Source: Pseudoalteromonas luteoviolacea DSM 6061
Lineage (GTDB): Bacteria > Pseudomonadota > Gammaproteobacteria > Enterobacterales > Alteromonadaceae
Reading direction: 5' to 3'
Assembly: GCF_001625655.1 (NCBI RefSeq)
Contig: NZ_AUYB01000104.1
Location: forward strand, 102,907-166,906
Length of the DNA stretch: 64,000 nt
Under the pieces are notes generated by a model. The model ran no database searches and was not told where the DNA came from. It saw nothing but the letters and a program-made list of their open reading frames with translations. This document shows positions 9,601 to 17,511 of this stretch, piece by piece (within the stretch, counting starts at the first letter, position 1; each line of letters starts with the position of its first letter). The translations under genes and the position numbers were made by a program.

Positions 9601-10224
9601 ATGGCCGTAGCTGCCAACAAGCGCCCAGTTATGACTCTTTTTTCTGGTGCAAACTGTATGTATAGCCATCAGGTACGTATCGTTTTAGCAGAAAAAGGTG
9701 TAAGTGTTGATATTCATCTGGCTGAAAAGGACAACTTGCCAGAAGCGCTGCACGAAATTAACCCATATGGTACTGTACCAACCCTAATCGACCGCGAATT
9801 AGGCTTGTATCAGGCAAATATCATTATGGAGTATTTGGATGAGCGTTTCCCGCATCCACCGTTAATGCCAGTATACCCAGTAATGCGTGGCCGTAGCCGC
9901 TTAATGATGCACCGCATTGAAAGCGACTGGTACAGCCTCGCAGACAGAATTATGACTGGAAATGATGCAGAGGGTGCTCGAAAAGAGCTTACTGAAGCAT
10001 TGCTTGCTGTAGCGCCTATCTTTGGTGAAGCGCCTTACTTCATGAGTGAAGAGTTCAGCTTGGTTGATTGTTTCATGGCGCCTCTATTATGGCGTTTACC
10101 TCAACTTGGTATTGAGCTAAACGGCAGTGGTGCAAGCGAATTGAAAGATTACATGTTACGTTTATTTGAACGTGAATCTTTCCAAGCGTCATTGACTGAT
10201 GTTGAGCGCGAGATTCGTAGCTAA
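9601..10224 (+). CDS. sspA: Stringent starvation protein A
   Basis: RNA polymerase-associated protein with a glutathione-S-transferase fold that helps cells survive starvation and acid stress in E. coli. The 207 residues show the thioredoxin-like N-half (MTLFSGANCMYSHQVRIVLAEKG, given in parts: GANCMYSH, RIVLAEKG), the NPYGTVPTLIDR loop and a helical C-half. An in-frame ATG twelve bases upstream exists, but it contains the GGAGGT Shine-Dalgarno of the chosen start, so 9601 is the better start. Its stop overlaps the sspB start (TAATG), so the pair forms the usual sspAB operon. Confidence 0.93.
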   Translation: MAVAANKRPVMTLFSGANCMYSHQVRIVLAEKGVSVDIHLAEKDNLPEALHEINPYGTVPTLIDRELGLYQANIIMEYLDERFPHPPLMPVYPVMRGRSRLMMHRIESDWYSLADRIMTGNDAEGARKELTEALLAVAPIFGEAPYFMSEEFSLVDCFMAPLLWRLPQLGIELNGSGASELKDYMLRLFERESFQASLTDVEREIRS

Positions 10225-10676
10225 TGACATCTAACCGACCTTATTTACTTAGGGCGTTTTACGATTGGATTGTGGATAATCAATGCACGCCACATATTGT
10301 GGTCAATGCAAATTATCCGCAGGTCCAAGTACCAGTACAATTTGTTCAAGATGGGCAAATTGTACTGAATGTGAGTCCTAGTGCAGCTAATAACTTCACA
10401 ATGGATAACGACGCATTAAGCTTTCACGCTCGCTTTTCAGGTCAACCAATGCAGGTATTTGTACCTGTTGGTGCTGTACTTGCTATTTATGCAAGGGAAA
10501 ATGGCGAAGGTACAATCTTCTCTGAATCCAATATAGAAGAAGAGTATACTCAAGACATTGAAGAGTCTGAGGCTCAATCCACTGTTGAAGAAGAGACGTC
10601 ACCGTCTCAGCAGCAAGAGCCGAGCTCAAGTGAAGATAAGCCCAAAAAGGGTGCTCACTTACGCGTAATCAAGTAA
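10224..10676 (+). CDS. sspB: ClpXP adaptor SspB
   Basis: Adaptor that brings ssrA-tagged proteins from stalled ribosomes to the ClpXP protease. The 150-residue product has the substrate-binding domain (about 1-110, with TPHIVVNA and VLNVSPSA), a long acidic flexible linker (about 100-140, rich in E, S and Q), and a C-terminal LRVIK tail. That tail matches the ClpX-binding XB motif of E. coli SspB (LRVVK). Coupled to sspA by a TAATG overlap; ends at an intrinsic terminator. Confidence 0.95.
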   Translation: MTSNRPYLLRAFYDWIVDNQCTPHIVVNANYPQVQVPVQFVQDGQIVLNVSPSAANNFTMDNDALSFHARFSGQPMQVFVPVGAVLAIYARENGEGTIFSESNIEEEYTQDIEESEAQSTVEEETSPSQQQEPSSSEDKPKKGAHLRVIK

Positions 10677-10678
10677 TA

Positions 10679-10703
10679 AAAAACCTGCAAATGCAGGTTT
10701 TTC
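10679..10703. terminator. Rho-independent terminator between sspB and dolP
   Basis: A 10-bp stem (aaaaacctgc / gcaggttttt) with loop aaat. A on one side and T on the other allow it to serve both convergent operons. Confidence 0.88.
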
Positions 10704-10721
10704 TTTTTTGGCTATTTTTTC

Positions 10722-11288
10722 TTAAAGGTATTCAAAGGCTTTAATTACCTTTTCAACACCATGAATGTTACGCGCAATATTAACGGCTTTATCAGCCTCG
10801 TCTTTGTCGACCATACCCATTAGAAATACTTCAGAGTTTTCGGTTATTACTTTGATATTACTGCCATTGACATTATCGTTGGCAAGTAACTGGGTTTTCA
10901 CTTTTGATGTTAGCCAAGTATCGTGAGTTTGTGTCGAAAGACCAATATTGCTTCCAATCCGTATTTGATTGAGTAAACGCTTAACACCCATTACTTTATT
11001 GACTGCACTGGTCGCTTCTGAGCGCATTTCTGCATTGGCAACTTGGCCTGTAAGCAACACCGTGCCGTTGACACTGACAACATTAATGTTTGCGTGTTTA
11101 GCGAGGCGTGGAATCTGTTTCAACGCAAGTGTCGCTTTTATCTCTATGCTGTTATCGTCAATTTGAGAACCGATGGAGCGTCTATCATTTGCAGCAGAGA
11201 CAGCACTGGCAGTGCCAGCTACTACAGCAACAGCACACCCTTGAAGAAATAAGATAGCTGAAAGTAACAAGATGGCTCTAAAGTACAT
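10722..11288 (-). CDS. dolP: BON-domain outer-membrane lipoprotein DolP (YraP)
   Basis: Lipoprotein that in enterics supports outer-membrane integrity and BamA activity. The chosen start (MYFRAILLL) gives 188 residues, close to the E. coli length of 191, with a signal peptide and lipobox ending LQGC. Two BON domains follow (about 50-115 and 120-188), each with the hydrophobic-Gly pattern such as VNGTVLLTGQV and ENSEVFLMGMV. Longer in-frame starts would run through diaA. An AGGA lies eight bases before this ATG, inside the end of diaA. Part of the minus-strand group lpoA-yraN-diaA-dolP, the conserved enteric order. Confidence 0.88.
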   Translation of the reverse strand: MYFRAILLLSAILFLQGCAVAVVAGTASAVSAANDRRSIGSQIDDNSIEIKATLALKQIPRLAKHANINVVSVNGTVLLTGQVANAEMRSEATSAVNKVMGVKRLLNQIRIGSNIGLSTQTHDTWLTSKVKTQLLANDNVNGSNIKVITENSEVFLMGMVDKDEADKAVNIARNIHGVEKVIKAFEYL

Positions 11289-11289
11289 A

Positions 11290-11874
11290 CTAATCATCCT
11301 GAGGGAAAAGAATATTATCAATAAGCTGACTAAGGCAGTGTATTGTAAATAGGTGAGACTCAAGTATTCGACTCGCACGCTTACTTGGCATACGGATCTC
11401 AACGTCATTTGGGCCTAACAAACCGGTTAACTCTCCACCATCATTGCCTGTTAAGGCTATGACCTTTAGGTCTTTGGTTAGGGCTGACTCAACCGCACTT
11501 ATAACCTCTTTCTCGTTGCCGTTGACCGCAATAGCAAATAGTAAGTCACCCTCTTGCGCCACAGCTCTAATTTGTCTTGCAAACAGCTCATGGTGCGTAC
11601 CAGGTGCCTGACCACTTAAATTGACATTAGACTGGCTTAGCGTCAAAGCTGGCAAGCAAGGTCGTTCTGTTTCATAGAAGTTGATAAGTAAACTGGCAAA
11701 ATGCTCAGCAAGCATATGACTGCTGGGCACACCGCAACAAATTAATTTATTTCCATTAATGAGTGTTTGCGATATGACATAGGCCGCAGCTTCTAATTGC
11801 TCTGCAACGGCTTCTCCGGCAGCGATTTGTGCCTGTATACTCTCGGTAAAGATGGCTTTGATAGATTCTTGCAT
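11290..11874 (-). CDS. diaA: DnaA initiator-associating protein DiaA (SIS domain)
   Basis: SIS-fold protein that in E. coli binds DnaA and promotes timely initiation at oriC. The 194-residue length matches DiaA (196). The sugar-isomerase fold signatures are visible: NKLICCGVPSSHMLAEHFAS and LLFAIAVNGNEKEVI in parts. GmhA-type phosphoheptose isomerases share the fold, but the position between yraN and dolP makes DiaA the better call. One base separates it from the upstream yraN stop. Confidence 0.88.
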   Translation of the reverse strand: MQESIKAIFTESIQAQIAAGEAVAEQLEAAAYVISQTLINGNKLICCGVPSSHMLAEHFASLLINFYETERPCLPALTLSQSNVNLSGQAPGTHHELFARQIRAVAQEGDLLFAIAVNGNEKEVISAVESALTKDLKVIALTGNDGGELTGLLGPNDVEIRMPSKRASRILESHLFTIHCLSQLIDNILFPQDD

Positions 11875-11875
11875 A

Positions 11876-12241
11876 TTAAAAAACGTTCTTTATCCATTGT
11901 ATAGCGTGGGGACTACTCCCCTGTATTGCAACAAAGTCTACGCGTAGCGCGGGATTATGCAAGGCAAAATCTTGCGTATATTGATAAATACTACGCCTTA
12001 GACATTGTTGCTTTTTAACTGACAGTGCATTGATTGCACCACCATAAGTTGTTGCTTTACGGTATTTAACCTCTACAAATACCCATGTATTGAGATCTTT
12101 CATTATCAGATCAATTTCACCAAAACGGCATAAGTAATTGCGAGTTACAGGCTTAAGACCCTGTTTAACCAAATATTGTTCCGCAATTACTTCAAAGTGC
12201 TGTCCTTTTTCTCGCGTATTACTAAAAAATCCTTTTAACAT
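11876..12241 (-). CDS. yraN: YraN family protein (UPF0102), endonuclease-like fold
   Basis: Small conserved protein of unsettled role, related to Holliday-junction-resolvase-like nucleases. The 121 residues carry the family pattern: KGQHFEVIAEQYL at the N-terminus, then RFGEIDLIM and FVEVKYRK. These provide the Glu, Asp and Glu-x-Lys residues of a PD-(D/E)xK-type active site. It lies between diaA and lpoA, as in E. coli. Confidence 0.88.
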   Translation of the reverse strand: MLKGFFSNTREKGQHFEVIAEQYLVKQGLKPVTRNYLCRFGEIDLIMKDLNTWVFVEVKYRKATTYGGAINALSVKKQQCLRRSIYQYTQDFALHNPALRVDFVAIQGSSPHAIQWIKNVF

Positions 12242-12287
12242 CTGAGTGTCCTTGTCTATTGCACTACGCTTACATTAGTTTGTATTC

Positions 12288-14162
12288 TTACTCCGTATTT
12301 TGCATAAATAACGGCGTCGGTGGACGCTCATCTAGGCTAACTAGGCGAATTTTATTTTTATGATATTGCGCCCAAATAAGCTTTCTGTGAATTTGATTGG
12401 CTTCTTTAATACTTAGTGCACCAGTGAGCCCTTCAAACTCTTTGCCCGGTATGCGACTGAGCTGTTTGAGCTCAGGAATAAGATTGAGTGCATCGTACGC
12501 CATGGCAAATAAGCGCTGCTCAATATCGGCTTGCTCCGGCCATAGTCTTGAGTAAGTATCACGCAGATTGCGCTCGTTTACCGCATCTGGCAACATCCAT
12601 GGCAATTCGGTGAAGTACAGGCCTTCAAGGTCGCCTTTGTCTGTTTTGTCGATTTGTTTACTATAACTTCGTGAACTTGCATAAAGTGGAATGCGCTCTG
12701 CGAATGTGCTGACATTCACGTCCAAATAGGGCTTGAGCAATCTCGTTTCGATTGCATCACCGAGGATATAAATTGCGTCTAAATCTCTCCTTGAGCGGGT
12801 CTCGCTTTCAACTTCACTTCTAAATAAATTGCGTACCTCTTTAATACGCGTCTTAGAACTATCCACTTCTAAAAGTTCAGTAATAACTTTGACCATGTCC
12901 TCAGTGTTAGAATAAAACCCAATCTCAGGAGTTGTTTCACTGAATGTTTGCCACTGTTGCTCAAAATGAGCTATTAATCGTTTTCCTGCTGGGGTATTTG
13001 GCGCCAGTAGCATAGGTTTTTGATAGCCTTTTGCTAAAAAGTGCACCATCGCTTGCTCTACCTCATGTTCAGGGTTGAGCGCAAAGTAGAAATGCTCAGA
13101 GTGCACTCGGTCAGCTTCTGATGCATCAACTTCGTTGAGGAAAATTGCGGGAGAACTTGTGATAAAGCCACTGCGCTTAACTTTGACAACATTAGACTTT
13201 AGCAATGGACCAATAATAAAATCGGCTTGAATTTCTTGAAGACTTCTTTCGATCAACTCTGCGCTATCCATTTCATCTATAAAATGGATTTCAGAGATCT
13301 TACTTCTATCCATTGCAGCGAGAAAACCATTTTTTAACGCAGCCCCCAATCGCTCACTGTTGCCAGATTGCGGCAGCAGGATTGCCAGCTTTGTGGCTTC
13401 ATACGGGGCTAAATTGATATCTGACTTCACTTTGGTGGGAATAATAAAGCTGCCTGGGTGATTTTTATAACGTCTTTGCCAGTTATTCATAGCCTGGTGT
13501 AATTGAACCGTCGAGCCGAGATATACTTGGTGGTATTTGGCCAGCTTTACCCACCCTTGTTGGATTACAGAGCCGCGATCAAAGCGCTCTAGAGCGTATG
13601 AAGAGAGTTGTTGTAATGCTGCCCAAATTTCAGCATCTAGACCTGCAATAGCCAGTGTATTTTGTTGCGCGATATCTGCACTTTGAAAATAGTGAACGAG
13701 TGCTTTTTTAGGCAGCTTTTGTGACGCAAAAATGCTGCCCTTAAGATATTGATGCCAGGCCTTATGCTCTGAAAGCTTGAGCTTTTCATTAACGCTCTGC
13801 AATATTTCATGCGCACTTTCGTATTTACCTAACTCTTTGCGAGCAAGCGCCACGTATAGCTTATTTTGAACATGATCCACACTGGCTTTTGATTCTAGCT
13901 CAATACAGGCCTGTTCTAACACTTGCCAGTTTTGTTCTGTTATGGCGGCTTCGCGCGCGTTGTAAAGCAACTGAATACGAGTGGCGCCATCCTTTTCAAG
14001 TGCTCGAGCTAACAGTGCCACTGCGTCCATATCTTGCACAACTGGTGCTGTATTAACCTGAGTTTGCGTGCTGACAGTTTGTTGAGTGCTATTAGGGGTT
14101 GTGCCACAAGCAGATAACCCCGACAATATGGCCATAATTAGACTTATTTTTTTCAGTTGCAC
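12288..14162 (-). CDS. lpoA: Penicillin-binding protein activator LpoA
   Basis: Outer-membrane lipoprotein that stimulates PBP1A from outside the sacculus. The chosen GTG start (VQLKKISLI) yields 624 residues with a compact signal peptide and lipobox LSAC. An AAGGT lies six bases before it. The in-frame ATG at 14180 and longer starts are possible but give a poor signal peptide. The N-terminal half (about 45-250) is helical, TPR-like. The C-terminal half (about 260-620) is a periplasmic-binding-protein type 1 fold, with KLAILLPQSG and DFIIGPLLKSN. It is divergent from rsmI, as in enterics. Confidence 0.88.
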   Translation of the reverse strand: MQLKKISLIMAILSGLSACGTTPNSTQQTVSTQTQVNTAPVVQDMDAVALLARALEKDGATRIQLLYNAREAAITEQNWQVLEQACIELESKASVDHVQNKLYVALARKELGKYESAHEILQSVNEKLKLSEHKAWHQYLKGSIFASQKLPKKALVHYFQSADIAQQNTLAIAGLDAEIWAALQQLSSYALERFDRGSVIQQGWVKLAKYHQVYLGSTVQLHQAMNNWQRRYKNHPGSFIIPTKVKSDINLAPYEATKLAILLPQSGNSERLGAALKNGFLAAMDRSKISEIHFIDEMDSAELIERSLQEIQADFIIGPLLKSNVVKVKRSGFITSSPAIFLNEVDASEADRVHSEHFYFALNPEHEVEQAMVHFLAKGYQKPMLLAPNTPAGKRLIAHFEQQWQTFSETTPEIGFYSNTEDMVKVITELLEVDSSKTRIKEVRNLFRSEVESETRSRRDLDAIYILGDAIETRLLKPYLDVNVSTFAERIPLYASSRSYSKQIDKTDKGDLEGLYFTELPWMLPDAVNERNLRDTYSRLWPEQADIEQRLFAMAYDALNLIPELKQLSRIPGKEFEGLTGALSIKEANQIHRKLIWAQYHKNKIRLVSLDERPPTPLFMQNTE

Positions 14163-14224
14163 GCGTATACCTTCACTCATTGCTTTATATGTGAATATCT
14201 TACTGACTGATCTTGGAGAGCTCA

Positions 14225-15085
14225 ATGACAAAAGCCGAAACCCTAAACAAAATTGGCACCCTTTACATCGTGGCGACGCCCATTGGTAATCTAGAAGACA
14301 TCAGTGAACGGGCGCTGAAAACTTTGGCTGAAGTGGATTTAATTGCCGCAGAAGATACTCGCCATACAGGAAAGTTACTCAGTCACTTTAATATTAAAGC
14401 AAAAACCTTTGCGTTGCATGATCACAATGAAAAACAAAAAGCGCAGCAGATCTTAGATTGGCTCAATGAAGGCAAAGATATTGCCTTGGTGTCAGATGCT
14501 GGTACTCCCCTTATTAGCGATCCTGGATATGCAGTGGTGAACTTATGCCGTGAACTTGGTGCTCAAGTAACGCCAGTTCCGGGGGCTTGTGCTGCCATTG
14601 CTGCGGTTAGTTGTTCAGGGCTACCAACGGATAAATTTCAATTCTTAGGGTTTACACCGGCAAAAAGCCAAGCTCGGCAGCAGTTTTTCACCTCTGCACA
14701 TGAGTCTGGAATAACCAGTATCATATATGAAAGTACGCACCGTATTATGGCCAGTTTGAACGATTTATCAGACGCTTTGGGTGCGCAGCAACAGGTCGTT
14801 TTCGCCAAAGAGCTGACAAAAACCTATGAGACGTTTTTTAGCGGCCCTGTCAGTGAGTTGATTACTTTCCTGACTGATGAACCTGAGCGTCAACGTGGTG
14901 AATTAGTACTTATGTTACCAGGTAAAGGCAAAGAAACAGCAGCTATCACACCTGAAGCTCAAAAGCTGATCTCGCTATTAGAAACAGAAATGCCATTGAA
15001 GAAGGCATGTGGTGTTGCTGCTGAGTACTTTGGGCTTAAAAAGAACGCGTTATACAAAGCCATTATTGCGCAAAGAGAAGAATAG
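14225..15085 (+). CDS. rsmI: 16S rRNA (cytidine1402-2'-O)-methyltransferase RsmI
   Basis: SAM-dependent enzyme that 2'-O-methylates C1402 in the ribosomal P site. The 286-residue length equals E. coli RsmI. Family motifs: LYIVATPIGNLEDIS, AAEDTRHTGKLL, LVSDAGTPLISDPGY and VPGACAAIAA, all of the tetrapyrrole-methylase fold. The ATG at 14225 has GGAG eight bases upstream; an in-frame TTG at 14213 would place that site inside the gene. It is directly upstream of rnpB. Confidence 0.96.
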   Translation: MTKAETLNKIGTLYIVATPIGNLEDISERALKTLAEVDLIAAEDTRHTGKLLSHFNIKAKTFALHDHNEKQKAQQILDWLNEGKDIALVSDAGTPLISDPGYAVVNLCRELGAQVTPVPGACAAIAAVSCSGLPTDKFQFLGFTPAKSQARQQFFTSAHESGITSIIYESTHRIMASLNDLSDALGAQQQVVFAKELTKTYETFFSGPVSELITFLTDEPERQRGELVLMLPGKGKETAAITPEAQKLISLLETEMPLKKACGVAAEYFGLKKNALYKAIIAQREE

Positions 15086-15120
15086 CCAAAAAATCCGCTG
15101 TGTTTTAGATCAGAAATAGG

Positions 15121-15126
15121 TATAAT
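15121..15126 (+). promoter_or_regulatory. -10 element of rnpB
   Basis: A perfect TATAAT seven bases before the predicted 5' end of RNase P RNA, followed by a GC-rich discriminator (gcgccgc). No strong -35 is seen. It lies 35 bases after the rsmI stop. Confidence 0.7.
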
Positions 15127-15132
15127 GCGCCG

Positions 15133-15490
<358 letters not shown>

Positions 15491-15497
15491 ATATTTT

Positions 15498-15530
15498 TGT
15501 AACCGCTCAGTCAAAGTCTGAGCGGTTACA
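15498..15530 (+). terminator. Hairpin downstream of rnpB
   Basis: A perfect 13-bp inverted repeat (tgtaaccgctcag / ctgagcggttaca) with loop tcaaagt, starting about ten bases past the rnpB P1 helix. It is probably the terminator or 3' processing hairpin. No run of T follows it, so intrinsic termination is uncertain. Confidence 0.55.
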
Positions 15531-15787
15531 GCAATTCAATCACAAATCAATTTATCTATACTCACCAAATATCCGTCAATACACTGTTATTTAGACTTTC
15601 TTCTGTAAACTAAAAATGCGCACTAAATCTGTCTATTACAGGTCATTAAACGAAATTTAATCCATTTAAATACAATAATGTAAGAATAAAAATGTAATCA
15701 CCATGAAATGTTCCTGAAATAAAAAAGTCATTTTCAGTACGTAGACTTGCGGCTGCTCACAATTGATTACGTTTTAGGAACATTCGC
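15531..15787. other. AT-rich control region upstream of the alkaline phosphatase gene
   Basis: No gene seen. The stretch holds a Pho-box-like pattern at 15629-15646 (CTGTC, then GGTCAT at 11-base phase) and ends in an AGGA ribosome binding site eight bases before the ATG at 15788. Regulation by PhoB is inference from this imperfect match and the gene's product. Confidence 0.35.
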
Positions 15788-17455
15788 ATGAAAATGAAAT
15801 TTGTTGCGCTCGCAGTGTCTGCGGCCTTGCTCTCCGGTTGTAACGATGATGATACAAAAACAGTAGAGGTCATCAAAGAAGTTGAAGTAGTTAAAGAAGT
15901 GGTAAAAGAAGTACCACCTACACCTGTTACTTCAGTTAAAAATGTGATTTTAATGATTGGTGACGGCATGGGCCCTCAGCAAGTTGGTTTACTTGAGGAA
16001 TACGCACAGCGTGCGCCAAACTCGGTTTACAAAGACAAAAATAACCAAACTGCGCTGTCGAAATTTGCCAATGCAGGGCATTTGGGGCTATCACTGAATG
16101 CTCCTCATGGTCCATCTGGTAGCTTAGTAACTGACTCAGCGTGTTCTGCAACGCAGCTGGCAACAGGCATTTCTGCTGGCTCAGAGATGATTGGTCTAGA
16201 CACTCAGGGCAATAAAGTTGCAACTATCCTAGAAAAAGCCAAAGCGATGGGCAAAGCCACAGGTTTGGTTTCGGATACTCGTATTACACATGCGACACCT
16301 GCGGCATTTGCTTCACACCAACCACACCGTTCTTATGAAGATAAAATAGCAGCAGAATTAATCTCTTCTGGCAATGTAGATGTCATGCTATCAGGTGGCG
16401 CACGTGTTTTCTTGCCTCAAGACGTTGCAACAAATGAGGCTGTACAAAAGCAGCTTGAAGAACTTGGTATGCCAAGTGGTGTTTATAAAAAGTCTAAACG
16501 CAAAGACAGCGACAACCTCGTTGTTCAAGCACAAGATCAGTATGGCTATGCATTGGCATTCGATAAAACCCAGTTAATGAATGTTGAAGGTGACAAGTTA
16601 CTAGGTTTATTCGCAAATTCGGGCATGGACGATGGTATTGCTTACAGAAAGTGCCAGCAAGAAAACAGCTGTACACAGCCTTCCCTTAAGGAAATGACCG
16701 TTAAAGCGTTAGATATCCTTGCTAAAGATGAGGATGGCTTCTTCTTGATGATTGAGGGTGGTCAAATTGATTGGGCTGGTCATGCAAACGATGCCGGCTG
16801 GATGTTAAACGAGTTGCTTAAATTTGATGAAGCCGTTGAAGCAGTTCACGAATGGGTTAAAGATCGCAACGATACTTTGGTTGTTGTGACAGCTGACCAT
16901 GAGACTGGCAGCTTTGGCTTTAGTTACTCAGATCATAACACGCCAGAAGCAGTTGCATTGCCGGGTGATGGTATGGGGGATTCACTATACAAACCAAAGT
17001 TCAATTTTGGAGCGTTAAGCCTACTTGATACGCTATACAACCAAGAGGGTACGTTCTATGACATCATGGGTGACGTTGACGGAGACTATAATTTCGCAAA
17101 CAGCAGTGCTGAGCAATGGCAAACCGCGATTACCAAGCATACACCTTACACTGTCACGCTTGAGCAAGCTGCTACAATTCATGAGTCTCACGAAATCAAT
17201 GATGATGGACATCCTTTGCCACACTTTGAAGACTTTTCTGACTTCTACGTATACGGCACAGAAGACTTTACCGGTAAAATTGCACGTGTCGTAGCGACGC
17301 AGCAAAACGTAGTGTGGGGAACGGGTACTCATACAGCTGCGCCTGTCCCTGTATACGCGTTTGGTCCAGAAGGTGTAACAAAGCAATTTTCTACGCTACA
17401 GCACCATGTTGACATTGCGAATAAGATGATGGCGGCATTGGGTGTAGACGAATAA
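15788..17455 (+). CDS. Alkaline phosphatase, lipoprotein form
   Basis: Probable surface or periplasmic phosphomonoesterase of the PhoA family. The 555-residue product starts with a lipoprotein signal ending LLSGC (Cys18). It then has a repetitive Val/Glu/Lys linker (about residues 26-42, built from VEV and KEV units) and the alkaline phosphatase domain. Metal and nucleophile motifs are present: Asp59 in MIGDGMG, the nucleophile Ser117 in VTDSACSATQLATG, a middle EGGQIDWAGHAND and a late VVTADHETGSFG. The C-terminal GTGTHTAAPVPVYAFGP supplies another zinc ligand. The gene stands alone between two hairpins. Confidence 0.93.
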   Translation: MKMKFVALAVSAALLSGCNDDDTKTVEVIKEVEVVKEVVKEVPPTPVTSVKNVILMIGDGMGPQQVGLLEEYAQRAPNSVYKDKNNQTALSKFANAGHLGLSLNAPHGPSGSLVTDSACSATQLATGISAGSEMIGLDTQGNKVATILEKAKAMGKATGLVSDTRITHATPAAFASHQPHRSYEDKIAAELISSGNVDVMLSGGARVFLPQDVATNEAVQKQLEELGMPSGVYKKSKRKDSDNLVVQAQDQYGYALAFDKTQLMNVEGDKLLGLFANSGMDDGIAYRKCQQENSCTQPSLKEMTVKALDILAKDEDGFFLMIEGGQIDWAGHANDAGWMLNELLKFDEAVEAVHEWVKDRNDTLVVVTADHETGSFGFSYSDHNTPEAVALPGDGMGDSLYKPKFNFGALSLLDTLYNQEGTFYDIMGDVDGDYNFANSSAEQWQTAITKHTPYTVTLEQAATIHESHEINDDGHPLPHFEDFSDFYVYGTEDFTGKIARVVATQQNVVWGTGTHTAAPVPVYAFGPEGVTKQFSTLQHHVDIANKMMAALGVDE

Positions 17456-17481
17456 ATAGAAGCTGTTCAATCCAAACAATC

Positions 17482-17507
17482 AAAGCCATTCAGATGAATG
17501 GCTTTTT
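17482..17507. terminator. Terminator between the phosphatase gene and the GGDEF-EAL gene
   Basis: An 11-bp stem (aaagccattca / tgaatggcttt) with a two-base loop and T run. It lies between convergent genes and can act for both. Confidence 0.8.
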
Positions 17508-17511
17508 CATT

